Source: Lachnospiraceae bacterium
GTDB lineage: Bacteria; Bacillota; Clostridia; Lachnospirales; Lachnospiraceae
Length of the DNA stretch: 64,000 nucleotides
Assembly (NCBI GenBank): GCA_017467805.1
Contig: JAFUKJ010000030.1
Coordinates: forward strand, 1-64,000
Direction: 5' to 3'
Under the pieces are notes generated by a model. It did no database searches and had not been told where the DNA came from. It saw nothing but the letters and a program-made list of their open reading frames with translations. The position numbers and the translations under genes were made by a program. Below are positions 24,154 to 33,202 of the stretch, piece by piece. Each line of letters starts with the position of its first letter. The stretch's first letter is position 1.

Positions 24154-26073
24154 TTATTTCACAATCAGTCCCTGTCTATACGCCGCAAGTAGCATTTCCA
24201 AGTCGTGAATCGTTTCTTTAATCTTTGCTCCATTGTCTGTGTCCTTTACCATAACACGAACAGGCTCCGTTTCAAAGAAATCCGACGTAGACTCAATATC
24301 CTTATTCTCCTCTAACACCTTCTCAATACTTTCAAAAGGCTGATGTGCCTTCAAACGCATACCGTGCGAATTATAAATCAATGTGTAGCCTGCAATACCT
24401 GTAGTCTTCTGGTATGCCTTGCAAAAGCCGCCATCTATTACAATTAACCGCTTATTCGCCTTTAACGGAGATTCTCCTGCCGCCACCTTAATCGGCGTAT
24501 GACCGTTGATAATATGAGAGGTAGGCGCATTCAGGCCAAACTCCTTTAATATCTTAATACAATACGCTTCCTCCTGATAGAAGCGGTAGTATGGATTCTT
24601 CTCCTCTTCCCACGCTGACTCATCATCAATAAAGGTACGCTCGAAGGTCTTCATATTTCTTCCCGCAAGAGGCGACTTGCTTCCACACCAGAGATACCAC
24701 ATAAAATCAAGGCTTGGCACATCACCGCCACCAAAGTATGCCTGTCTTGCCACCTGTGCCGCATAGTCCATGTATGCCTTACCTTTATATGTCGTATTGC
24801 CTATCTTCATACCATCAAACTCTCCGCTCTCATCCATAGGGATACATCCGTGATATAAAAGATTACCGTTATAGCAACGATAAATATTGCCCTTTTCATA
24901 TAGAAATTCTATATGACGTCGTAACATATGACTGTTACGAAAAGCAGCCTTTAGGTCATCCATAACCTGCTGTTCTTCCTTGGTCAGACGATAAATCTGT
25001 CCCTCTTTCAATGTAGGAAAATCTGTATCATTCAAAGAATATTCCTTACTGCCAATTCTGACTGTTCCCCTGCTCAAATCAATCTTATCCAGCAAAAGTC
25101 TGTCACTCATGCCATACTCAGGATGGCGCAGAATAATCTGTCCCTCCAGCTTGAAAAGAATCACGGAAATCGCCTTTAATGCCGCCTCCATAGGGGCAAG
25201 CTTCGGATAGGTCTTCTCTGCAAAAATAGTCAGGGAACGAAGACTGATGGCATAGGAATTCTCCAGTATTTCAATATTATCGTACTTAATATTATTGCGC
25301 AGTACATTGGCAATACATGCCTCACTGCCGCTTGCCGCTCCCATCCACAGGATATCGTGATTCCCCCACTCGATATCCACAGAATGATACTGCATCAGCA
25401 AATCTAATATGTGGTCAGCACTGCTTCCTCTGTCATAGATATCACCCACGATATGCAGATGGTCTACCGCAAGACGCTTTACAAGCTTGGAAATAGCCAC
25501 AATAAAAGCATCCGCGCTCTTAATATCTATAATGGTATCAATGATTTTCTCGTGATATACATGCTGGTTGTTATCCTCATCAGACTGTGCATGTAATAAC
25601 TCATCTATAATGTAACTAAAGTCCGCAGGCAATGCCTTACGAACCTTAGAACGTGTATATTTGGAAGATAAGAGCTTTGCAAGCTCCATCAGATTCTTAA
25701 GCGTCAGCTTATACCAATAGGGTGTCAGCACCTGCTCTTCTCTGAGTCTCTTGAGCTTCTCCACGGGATAATACACCAAAGTACAGATTTCCCGACGCTC
25801 TCTTGGGGAGAGTCTCTCACCAAATATCATGTCTACCTTCTCCTTAATAACGCCCGCCGCATTATTCAGCAGATGATAGAACGCCTCATACTCTCCGTGC
25901 AAATCACTCATAAAATGCTCCGTACCCTTTGGCAGATTCAAAATTGCCTGCAGATTAATAATCTCTCGGCACACGGACGGTACAGACGGATACTGCTCCG
26001 ATAACAGTCTTAAATACTTAAGCTTATCCTCTGATAATAAAATATGGTTCCCCTCTTCAAGCCTTAATTCCAA
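24154..26073 (-). CDS. fbp: Class III fructose-1,6-bisphosphatase
   Basis: Gluconeogenic phosphatase of the Firmicutes-type (class III), about 639 residues, within the usual 640-670. Metallophosphoesterase signatures are visible: 'MSDLHGEYEAF' near 58-68, 'HIVGDIYDRG' near 206-215, 'GNHDILWMGA' near 237-246, and 'INGHTPIKV' near the C-terminal third. It hydrolyses fructose 1,6-bisphosphate to fructose 6-phosphate, opposing glycolysis, and complements the two aldolases in the window. It is separated from sdaAB by about 40 bases and probably shares transcripts with it. Confidence 0.94.
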   Translation of the reverse strand: MELRLEEGNHILLSEDKLKYLRLLSEQYPSVPSVCREIINLQAILNLPKGTEHFMSDLHGEYEAFYHLLNNAAGVIKEKVDMIFGERLSPRERREICTLVYYPVEKLKRLREEQVLTPYWYKLTLKNLMELAKLLSSKYTRSKVRKALPADFSYIIDELLHAQSDEDNNQHVYHEKIIDTIIDIKSADAFIVAISKLVKRLAVDHLHIVGDIYDRGSSADHILDLLMQYHSVDIEWGNHDILWMGAASGSEACIANVLRNNIKYDNIEILENSYAISLRSLTIFAEKTYPKLAPMEAALKAISVILFKLEGQIILRHPEYGMSDRLLLDKIDLSRGTVRIGSKEYSLNDTDFPTLKEGQIYRLTKEEQQVMDDLKAAFRNSHMLRRHIEFLYEKGNIYRCYNGNLLYHGCIPMDESGEFDGMKIGNTTYKGKAYMDYAAQVARQAYFGGGDVPSLDFMWYLWCGSKSPLAGRNMKTFERTFIDDESAWEEEKNPYYRFYQEEAYCIKILKEFGLNAPTSHIINGHTPIKVAAGESPLKANKRLIVIDGGFCKAYQKTTGIAGYTLIYNSHGMRLKAHQPFESIEKVLEENKDIESTSDFFETEPVRVMVKDTDNGAKIKETIHDLEMLLAAYRQGLIVK

Positions 26074-26107
26074 GTTCTTATCCTCCCAAATCTACTGCTT
26101 CATCTAC

Positions 26108-26932
26108 TTAAAACTCCTCAGTGAAATGGAATGCATAACCATATTCCGCATTCACTGCAAAGGTCTTAAGCTCTTCCTCGGTAAAATATCCGCGAAGTTC
26201 ATCTTCTTCTATTATAACCTCATAACCCTCTGCAAGTAAACGCTCGTATTCTTTAATTAGAGGAGAATTTTTGTCATAAACTTCTTCTCCACCATAAATG
26301 ACTTCCAATGTAAGCTGTTCGCCCTCCTCAAAGACATCAATCGTTACATAGTATTGAACTGCCTGCCCTGCGTATGCTTTCATAGCCTCCTCTAATTCAT
26401 AGAAGTAGAAATATTCTCCCTTTTCTGGAGTGGCATAGCATACTGACACTTCCATTTTGGCAGTTTCACCATCCACTTCTGCAGTCTTAGAGTACTCACT
26501 AATAATCGTCATTGTTTCCTTGTTTCCTGCCTCTTGGGCCGCCATATCTGCTGCCATATCAGATACTTCTTCTGTTTTAGCGGATTCCGTCGTAGTAGAT
26601 GTTGTTGTACTGCTGGCTCCGTTCGCTATCTCTTTTGCTTCCTCTTTTGCTTCCTCTACATAAACTTCTTCTGTCACAGAGTCAGTTACTGAATAGACTG
26701 CTGCAGTATCCACACTGGCACTTTCAGTCGCATCATAAGAGCGTGTTCCCTGTCTGAGTGCCACTGCAGCAACGCAAAGCACTACAAAGCCTGCCGCAAC
26801 ACTGCCCCATCTGGTCCATTTGCTCCATTGAATAGTCTTTTTCACCTTGGATGCTCCCACATCTAACGCTGCCTCCTGCACGAAACTGTCATCGATATAC
26901 CCAATATCCTTTAATAAATCAATGCCTCTCAT
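26108..26932 (-). CDS. Single-pass membrane protein, putative anti-sigma factor
   Basis: 274 residues: a cytoplasmic N-terminus of about 42 residues, one membrane helix (about 43-60), a low-complexity Ser/Thr/Glu/Ala-rich linker (about 65-135), and an extracellular globular domain (about 140-274) rich in Glu and aromatic residues. The gene overlaps the ECF sigma stop codon by four bases (ATGA), the usual arrangement for a sigma factor and its membrane anti-sigma. I see no zinc-binding HxxxCxxC motif, so it is not a ZAS-type anti-sigma. The role is inferred from position and topology only. Confidence 0.65.
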   Translation of the reverse strand: MRGIDLLKDIGYIDDSFVQEAALDVGASKVKKTIQWSKWTRWGSVAAGFVVLCVAAVALRQGTRSYDATESASVDTAAVYSVTDSVTEEVYVEEAKEEAKEIANGASSTTTSTTTESAKTEEVSDMAADMAAQEAGNKETMTIISEYSKTAEVDGETAKMEVSVCYATPEKGEYFYFYELEEAMKAYAGQAVQYYVTIDVFEEGEQLTLEVIYGGEEVYDKNSPLIKEYERLLAEGYEVIIEEDELRGYFTEEELKTFAVNAEYGYAFHFTEEF

Positions 26933-27486
26933 AATACAATACCCTCCTCTTCCAAATGCTCGCGCAGCTTACCACGCATACGAAACAGGATAGATTTCAC
27001 CTTGCTGTCACTCATATTATATGCCTTAGCTATATCCGTGATGGAATCCATATACCAGTATCTTCTGACGAATACCTTACGCATCTGCTCTGTCTGTGTA
27101 TGTAAAAACTCACTGATAATTCTTCCGATTTCCTCACTCTCCATTTTACGGGTGTAATCATCAGGGGCGGATATACAATTCTCCAGTTCTGTGCTTAACT
27201 CTACAACTAACGCATCTCTTTTCTTTGCCTTCTGATAATCCAGTTTTCCAAAACAGAAGTTTCTTGCTATCTTTGCCAGATATGCAAAGAAGAACTCAGG
27301 TCTCTTTGGCGGTATGGTATTCCACGCCGCATGATAGGTGTCATTTACGCACTCCTCTGAGTCTTCTTGATTGTACAATATCTTCTGAGACAAAGTATGA
27401 AGCTGTCTTCCGTATTTACCATCCGTTTCTGTAATCGCTTGTTGTGAGCGTTGCCAATATAATTCAATGATTTCTGTATCTTCCAT
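26929..27486 (-). CDS. ECF-family RNA polymerase sigma factor
   Basis: 185 residues from the ATG at 27486, which has GGAGG seven bases upstream; an in-frame ATG at 27513 lacks one. Region 2 lies at about 15-80 ('EECVNDTYHAAWNTIP') and region 4 at about 125-180, with the helix-turn-helix 'DSITDIAKAYNMSDSKVKSILFR'. It sits between an M56 protease gene and a putative anti-sigma gene. That arrangement suggests proteolysis-linked activation of the sigma factor under envelope stress, but the stimulus is unknown. Confidence 0.9.
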   Translation of the reverse strand: MEDTEIIELYWQRSQQAITETDGKYGRQLHTLSQKILYNQEDSEECVNDTYHAAWNTIPPKRPEFFFAYLAKIARNFCFGKLDYQKAKKRDALVVELSTELENCISAPDDYTRKMESEEIGRIISEFLHTQTEQMRKVFVRRYWYMDSITDIAKAYNMSDSKVKSILFRMRGKLREHLEEEGIVL

Positions 27487-27521
27487 GTTGTTTCCTCCTT
27501 CTGTATTCGGCACACTTCCAC

Positions 27522-28907
27522 TTACTTTATATAAGGGATTTCTTCTTCGCTGGTTGCATTTTCTCTCTCAATTCGATAAATACTCCATATATAATCCATT
27601 CCTGCTACTCCGTCATGATAAATTTTGACTAACCAAATGGCCTTATTCATTCTCAGAAGACAATAGCCTTCTTCTAACTCAATATATCCTATACTCTCAC
27701 ATAACTCGCTAATATTCTCTATAACTCTTTCATCCAATTCAAAAGCATATAATGCTCTCCATTCTTCATCTGTGTATGGAAATTCCTTCCATTCCAGGCT
27801 TTCCAGCTCCATACGGTGTTCTATACCACTGCTTAAATTTTTTAATACAAATAAATTTTCTTCCACGTAATAAATCTGACCCGAAGCACCATTTATCGGA
27901 AGATATGAGCTTAAGAGGTTCATGTACAGACACTCCTTAGAGGTGTAGGTTCCTTGTGGTAATTCCTGAACTTCTCTTGGATTTGACAAGAAACATACAC
28001 TCACTATCACACATATCAAGCTTGCCCCTGACAATGCCCAAAATGTAGGCTTCTTGTAGACTAATACATTGCGAACCCTTTCCTTTACGCCCACTTCACC
28101 GAATGCCAAAGGACAGGCAGATATCATTTTCCTTGAGACACTGCACTGCAATAATGCCTCAGAATATGGCTTTTTCTCCATCTCTCCTAACTCTTTTATC
28201 ACTTTCTCATCACATGCAAGCTCAATGTCTCTACTAAACAATACATAGGCAACCCAAAGCACTGGGTTATACCAATATAAAGACAAAAGCAAGAATCCTA
28301 ATGGCTTCCACCAATGGTCATGTCTTCTGATATGGGCTTTTTCATGAGCAATGGCATAAGTACTGATATCCTGCTCCAAATCCGACGGAAGATAGATTCT
28401 TGGCTTAATGACACCTAATATAAAAGGTGCGGCAATATCATCACATATATAAATATTTTCTTTAACAGGTATTGATGCTGACACCCTTCCTCGAATTCTT
28501 AGGTAGCTATAAATCACATAAAGGAACATTGCAAATATACCTATTAACCATACCCATGACACAACAAAGGTAATCACCTGCAACGGATTGACACTATCTC
28601 CCACAGTTGGTGCAAGGCTCTCTGAAATCACAGGATTCACGTAGCTGTTCACAAAACTGATTCCACTGTGAATCGTTGGTTCTGTCGCATATAAAATATC
28701 CTGCGGTATGGTCTGTGCACTTGGAATCAGACTTAACCCACTCTCCCACGTAATCGGTATCACCAAGCGAACTGCCACCAATGCCCACAACACGCATCTG
28801 ACAGCCTTTGGCATCTTCTTAATAAATCCTCTTAGAATAACTATTGCTAATACCATCCAACCCGCTGAGATACTCATATTCAGTAATTTAAGAAATAATT
28901 CCTCCAT
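27522..28907 (-). CDS. M56 (BlaR1-like) membrane metalloprotease without penicillin sensor
   Basis: 461-residue integral membrane protease. Helices lie near 10-28, 36-52, 110-135 and 285-306. The zinc motif HEKAH (188-192) and the downstream Glu of 'DIELACDEKVI' (about 229) are intact on a cytoplasmic loop. After the last helix there are only about 150 residues with no SxxK/KTG penicillin-binding motifs, so it is not a beta-lactam sensor of the true BlaR1 kind. It follows the BlaI-like gene by two bases. Probably cleaves the BlaI-like repressor, and perhaps the anti-sigma product, in response to an unknown extracellular cue. Confidence 0.85.
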   Translation of the reverse strand: MEELFLKLLNMSISAGWMVLAIVILRGFIKKMPKAVRCVLWALVAVRLVIPITWESGLSLIPSAQTIPQDILYATEPTIHSGISFVNSYVNPVISESLAPTVGDSVNPLQVITFVVSWVWLIGIFAMFLYVIYSYLRIRGRVSASIPVKENIYICDDIAAPFILGVIKPRIYLPSDLEQDISTYAIAHEKAHIRRHDHWWKPLGFLLLSLYWYNPVLWVAYVLFSRDIELACDEKVIKELGEMEKKPYSEALLQCSVSRKMISACPLAFGEVGVKERVRNVLVYKKPTFWALSGASLICVIVSVCFLSNPREVQELPQGTYTSKECLYMNLLSSYLPINGASGQIYYVEENLFVLKNLSSGIEHRMELESLEWKEFPYTDEEWRALYAFELDERVIENISELCESIGYIELEEGYCLLRMNKAIWLVKIYHDGVAGMDYIWSIYRIERENATSEEEIPYIK

Positions 28908-28909
28908 AC

Positions 28910-29272
28910 TTACTCCTCCTCATAGGCATCAATCATTTTACGAATCTGAGCTATTTCCTCACTTGTTAATGCTTTTCTAGTGGTAAAAGCATTCAAAAAG
29001 GCTGGCAGTGAACCCTCGAAGGTCTCCTCCACAAACCTTTCACTTTGCATGGCATGAAACTCCTGCTTTGATATCACCGCACTTACAATGCCATCCACAT
29101 TCTGAAACAAGCCTCTCTCACAAAGCTTTCTTAATACCGTATATGTAGTTGGTCTCTTCCAATTCAACTCTCTCTCACAAATTTCCGACAAAGCTCTGGA
29201 CTGTATCGGCTCATTTTCCCAGATAATATCTGCAAAACGTGACTCCACAACTCCTAATTTAACATCCTCCAT
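28910..29272 (-). CDS. BlaI/MecI-family repressor
   Basis: 120-residue winged-helix repressor. The N-terminal wHTH covers about 1-80 ('SRALSEICERELNWKRPTT'), with a short C-terminal dimer domain that is the usual protease target. The ATG at 29272 is preferred over 29308: AAGGAG precedes it, eight bases away. First gene of a four-gene cluster (repressor, M56 protease, ECF sigma, putative anti-sigma). Likely binds its own promoter between 29273 and 29340. Confidence 0.88.
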   Translation of the reverse strand: MEDVKLGVVESRFADIIWENEPIQSRALSEICERELNWKRPTTYTVLRKLCERGLFQNVDGIVSAVISKQEFHAMQSERFVEETFEGSLPAFLNAFTTRKALTSEEIAQIRKMIDAYEEE

Positions 29273-29368
29273 AAAACAATCTCCTTCCTGTTTATCAGAA
29301 ATAAACAACTATTAGTTTATTCTCAATAAACAGATTTGTCAATATATGTGTTCAAATTCGGGTTTGCC

Positions 29369-29383
29369 GACTTCTTACGGCGC
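29369..29383 (+). repeat. Short dispersed repeat, copy B
   Basis: GACTTCTTACGGCGC followed by CGCCT; same 15-mer as at 472-486 (minus). Here it lies inside a wider imperfect inverted repeat (AAATTCGGGTTTG near 29354 and CATACCCAAATTT near 29400), as in small REP/MITE-like elements. Confidence 0.5.
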
Positions 29384-29419
29384 CGCCTTAACAGCCCGAC
29401 ATACCCAAATTTAGTAACG

Positions 29420-29451
29420 TAAAAGACGCTTCGGATAAAATCCGAAGCGTC
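29420..29451 (-). terminator. Intrinsic terminator of the LamG lipoprotein gene
   Basis: On the minus strand GACGCTTCGGAT, TTT, ATCCGAAGCGTC (12-bp perfect stem) then TTTTAC. It ends the 46-29 kb transport region. Confidence 0.88.
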
Positions 29452-29477
29452 CTCTATTATTAATGTATTAGCATTGA

Positions 29478-31103
29478 TTACTGAATATCAAGGAATCCGC
29501 CTTCTGTTGATAAGCAGTAGTATAAATCACCATCTACAGCAATACCTGTGTATGACTGTGTATAAACTGTACCAGCTGCTGTTGTAACTGTAGCTACGAT
29601 ATCAGCTGTCTCACCGTTGTTTGTAATAGCTAATGCTACATCTGCACGGTCGATATCTGACTTAAATGTCTCCCAGTTCCAATCACATGTTGGTGTTGCA
29701 ATGTTATCATAACCAGCACCCCAACCGAAGTTATCTGCACGAACTACAGCATACTCTTTGTAGTTTGCATCATCAGTTGCTGAATGACCTGCTGCTACGT
29801 TCTGAAGAATTACAACGAAGTTGTTCCAGTTATTTAACTGGCTAGAGTAGTTCTTGAAGTTAACAGTTACTGTCTCACCTGCTGGAACAGCTACTACGTC
29901 AGAGAATGCTGACCACCATCCTGTTGAACAGTCTGTAGCACCTACTACTGTACCTGTTGTAACAACATCGCTATGATCTGCTGCAACTGGCTCAACTTCA
30001 ACTTCCTGCTCTACTACTGTACCATCAGCTAAAACAGGCTCAACTGTTGCATCACCTAAAGCATAAAGAGAAGCAACCTGACCAGCTGTAAGAGCTGTAT
30101 CATATACATATAAATCATCTACATAACCCTTGAAGATTGTATCCCAGTAGTTAACACCGAATAATGACTCGAACTCCTTGTCACCTGGCTCCATGATATT
30201 TGGAGCTAATGTAGCATCCCATGTATACTCGAAGTATGTACCATTCATGTAGTTATCCTGTGAATCGTATACCTTAGCACCGTTGATGTAGTACTGAGCA
30301 CCTACTGTTGTAGAACCAAGTGGACTAGCCTGCTCTTCACCAGAACATACGATAGTTACATGACACCACTCTCTCTTACCATGGATAGAATCATCCCATC
30401 CATACATCCATGGCCAGCAGTCTGTACCGTCAGCACCGTCAGATGCCTCGTTACGGCTCCATACGATAGGGAAAATCTTAGCAGAGTTAGCACCCCACTC
30501 AGACTGTGTTACGTTTAACCATGTTACATCGTTTCCAACATCTGCAGCCTTACCCATATCATAACCCATCTGAAGAGTTGGTCCGAATGTAGCTAATCTG
30601 TCTGCATTTACCCAGAATGAAACTGTGTATGCATCTGTATTTGTAGGCTCAAGACCTAAATCAAGACCTGCCTTACCATCTAAGAAAATACAGTTACCAA
30701 CAGGACCTGTAGCGTACTGGAATGTACCCTCAGCTGCAGCAATATCATATGTTGCGCCATCATTTGCGCTGTCTGCTGCCTTCTCCACCTGAGTAACAAG
30801 TGTATATCCCTCATCTTCGCCATCAAATGTAAGATGTGCAAATGGTGTCTCTGGAAGAGCTTCTGGCTCTGCAACTACAGGACCAGCTGGAGCTTCTTCA
30901 GCTGCTGTAGTCTCTTCTACAGCCTTTGTCTCCTCAACCTTAACTTCTTCAACCTTTGTTTCCTCAACCTTTGTCTCTTCTGCCTTTGACTCCTCAACCT
31001 TTGTCTCTGGTGTAGAAGATGTGTCCTCTGTGCTTCCGCAGCCTGTCATTAATGCTGCAAGCATGCTTACGCTAAGAACTGATGCTAATAATTTCTTTTT
31101 CAT
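29478..31103 (-). CDS. LamG-domain surface lipoprotein, probable glycan-binding
   Basis: 541-residue lipoprotein: signal peptide with lipobox MTGC (Cys22), then a Lys/Glu/Thr-rich linker built from repeated VEETK units (about 32-72). A concanavalin A/LamG-like beta-sandwich follows (about 80-350, 'TPFAHLTFDGEDEGYTL', 'AYTVSFWVNADRLATFG', 'WCHVTIVCSG', 'YVDDLYVYDTALTAGQVASLY'). A second sandwich (about 375-541) resembles a CBM ('GWWSAFSDVVAVPAG', 'NWETFKSDID'). No catalytic residues are recognisable. It follows the binding protein at 31286 and probably captures polysaccharide at the cell surface for that transporter. Confidence 0.72.
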   Translation of the reverse strand: MKKKLLASVLSVSMLAALMTGCGSTEDTSSTPETKVEESKAEETKVEETKVEEVKVEETKAVEETTAAEEAPAGPVVAEPEALPETPFAHLTFDGEDEGYTLVTQVEKAADSANDGATYDIAAAEGTFQYATGPVGNCIFLDGKAGLDLGLEPTNTDAYTVSFWVNADRLATFGPTLQMGYDMGKAADVGNDVTWLNVTQSEWGANSAKIFPIVWSRNEASDGADGTDCWPWMYGWDDSIHGKREWCHVTIVCSGEEQASPLGSTTVGAQYYINGAKVYDSQDNYMNGTYFEYTWDATLAPNIMEPGDKEFESLFGVNYWDTIFKGYVDDLYVYDTALTAGQVASLYALGDATVEPVLADGTVVEQEVEVEPVAADHSDVVTTGTVVGATDCSTGWWSAFSDVVAVPAGETVTVNFKNYSSQLNNWNNFVVILQNVAAGHSATDDANYKEYAVVRADNFGWGAGYDNIATPTCDWNWETFKSDIDRADVALAITNNGETADIVATVTTAAGTVYTQSYTGIAVDGDLYYCLSTEGGFLDIQ

Positions 31104-31285
31104 GTTTTTCCTCCTTATATATCACAGGATGTCACGAAATACCCGCTGCGACATCCTGCGTATTACTTATATAGTTTTCAATATTCTATGGAAACTCCTT
31201 TGCAAGCTCCATAGCTGTAACACCTATTATTTGTCTAAAAATTAAACATCTTTATTCAATTATGTACTAAAACATTATACTGCAA

Positions 31286-32884
31286 TTATGAATTATCTGC
31301 AACCATCTGCTCATATAATGCAACTTCTTCATCAGACAAGATATCATATCCTGCTGAACCGAAGTAATCAAGCATTGCCTGTGCATGGTAAAGGTTAGCC
31401 TTCTCTGTAGCCTCTAAAGCGTAGTCAGCTGCCTTAGCAGTACCCTTATCTACCAAATCATGAATACCAATTGTGTTAAAGTACTCAGCACAATAGTTCC
31501 AGTAACCTGCGATAGATGTCCATCCGAATGGGATAGGCTGCATACAGCTTGCGAAGTAATTCTCCCAATGAGCTACATGCTCTTCATCCATTCCCTTTGT
31601 ATACATTGCAATGTAAGCATCCCAAACTTCCTCATTCTTTGTAATAGGAGCTGGCATTACATCATACTTTAATGCAAGACCAGAAGCGTTTGTGATAGTC
31701 TCATCATTGTACATCTCAATTCTTGTCATCCATCCGTCCTTACCAAAGCTCATGAACTTTAAGAGTTCGTATGCTTCACGAGGATACTCACAAGATGTTG
31801 TAACACCACCAAAGTCGATAGTAGCGATTGAATGGTGATCTGCTGATGCATCAGCCTCGCTTACAGCAGGTACAACGTAAGGAACGATATCTAAGTCATA
31901 CTGCTCGAAAGCTTCTGTAGCCCATGTACCCTGGTATGTCCAGAATGCCTCTGAGAATAACGCAACATGTCCTGTAGCACCAAACCAAGCCTCCCAGTCT
32001 CCAGCCCAGTCTTCCATCTCCTGTGTCTCTACAGCAGGTGCAACATATCCACCAAGCTTAAGGTCTGAGAACTCCTGCTCACCTACAGCCCATACACCAA
32101 GGTCAAAGTCAGTTCCATCAAAACCGAACTCACCGATAATCTCCTGGCTAGCTGCGATACCGTAGTAAGAGTCAAGTCTGTTGTATACACCTAATCCGTA
32201 GTAAGCCATTCCATCAGGAGAATCAAGTACTGTACAATCCTTGATTAACTGAATCATCTCTGGCCATGTCCAATCCTGTCCAGGAACCTCTACGTTCAAT
32301 GTCTCTAATACATTTCTGTCGATGAACATAACACCTGGGAAGAACTTAACAGGAACACCATACTGTCCGCTTGTCATATATGTACCAATCTTTGCTGATG
32401 CAATTGTATCTGCAAGATTAGCTGTCTCAGGGTCTGCATCCCAATATTCCTTAACGTCTGCTAATAACATGTTACTTAATGCAAAGTCACAATCTGAATA
32501 CATGATTACGTCAGGGCTCTCGCCGTTAGCGATAAGAGCTAATAATGTATCATTGTATGTAGCAACGTTCTCATACTTAACATTAACCTTGATCTTTGGA
32601 TATAACTCCATGAATCTGTCTGCAAGGTACTGTACTGTCTCATCCTGATCAAAATGGAAGTATGTTAACTCAATATTCTCATCTGTTAAATCTGTTGCAA
32701 GAGAATATGTATATCCGTTAATCTCCTTCTCTGTAACCTTCTCCTCAGTAGTAGCAACTGTATCACCTGATGTAGATGATGTTGATGATGTTGAAGTAGA
32801 TGATGAATCATCACTGCTTCCGCAACCAACCAAACCTGTTACCATTACTGTAGACAGTAATAATGCCAATAGTTTCTTTTTCAT
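31286..32884 (-). CDS. Carbohydrate ABC transporter solute-binding lipoprotein
   Basis: 532 residues, signal peptide with lipobox LVGC (Cys21), a Ser/Thr linker (about 24-45), then a family-1 (SBP_bac_1) periplasmic-binding fold ('TYFHFDQDETVQYLADRFMELYPKIKVNVKYENV', 'ANGESPDVIMYSD', 'LKFMSFGKDGW'). Trp-rich segments near 290-320 probably line a sugar site. It lies downstream of the permease pair at 33202-35236 but behind a set of strong hairpins and its own promoter region, so it may be expressed separately and at a higher level, as is common for binding proteins. Confidence 0.88.
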   Translation of the reverse strand: MKKKLLALLLSTVMVTGLVGCGSSDDSSSTSTSSTSSTSGDTVATTEEKVTEKEINGYTYSLATDLTDENIELTYFHFDQDETVQYLADRFMELYPKIKVNVKYENVATYNDTLLALIANGESPDVIMYSDCDFALSNMLLADVKEYWDADPETANLADTIASAKIGTYMTSGQYGVPVKFFPGVMFIDRNVLETLNVEVPGQDWTWPEMIQLIKDCTVLDSPDGMAYYGLGVYNRLDSYYGIAASQEIIGEFGFDGTDFDLGVWAVGEQEFSDLKLGGYVAPAVETQEMEDWAGDWEAWFGATGHVALFSEAFWTYQGTWATEAFEQYDLDIVPYVVPAVSEADASADHHSIATIDFGGVTTSCEYPREAYELLKFMSFGKDGWMTRIEMYNDETITNASGLALKYDVMPAPITKNEEVWDAYIAMYTKGMDEEHVAHWENYFASCMQPIPFGWTSIAGYWNYCAEYFNTIGIHDLVDKGTAKAADYALEATEKANLYHAQAMLDYFGSAGYDILSDEEVALYEQMVADNS

Positions 32885-33021
32885 TGTTTTTCCTCCTTAT
32901 CATCACAACTGCCTTATTCGTATTACAAAGCTTACGAATACCCGTTACGCAGTTGAAAAATGCTTATGTTTAGTTTATACCATAATATTTCACAAAAAGA
33001 TATAGTTTTTGTAAAAAAAGT

Positions 33022-33051
33022 TAAAGTTTTTTAGTTAAAACTAAAACTTTA
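33022..33051. promoter_or_regulatory. Inverted repeat upstream of the solute-binding lipoprotein gene
   Basis: TAAAGTTTTTTAGTT (33022-33036) and AACTAAAACTTTA (33039-33051) are complementary apart from two extra T. A TGGTATAAA extended -10 on the minus strand lies at about 32974-32982, so the repeat would be upstream of the promoter. Candidate activator site. Confidence 0.4.
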
Positions 33052-33067
33052 TGAAATACTAACTAAA

Positions 33068-33202
33068 ATAAGATGCCGAAATTGTTTACTTTTTCGGCAT
33101 CTTATCTATTCATTCGACATTACTATTTTAATTTAGCCTGTCGAGTTTGCAGTTAATGCAAACTCGTGCATAAAAAATCTTCGATATAAGGATTTTTTAT
33201 GC
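33068..33202 (-). terminator. Three consecutive strong hairpins after the permease operon
   Basis: Three perfect stems follow the permease stop: GCATAAAAAATC (33168-33179 with 33191-33202), CGAGTTTGCA (33142-33151 with 33157-33166) and a 14-bp stem around TAAGATGCCGAAA (33068-33081 with 33092-33105). The first touches the stop codon. They should end or trim the long operon transcript and protect its 3' end, separating it from the binding-protein gene. Confidence 0.7.

Noticed and set aside
27522-28907. Beta-lactam sensor BlaR1
   Set aside because: The extracellular C-terminal part is too short and has no SxxK or KTG penicillin-binding motifs.
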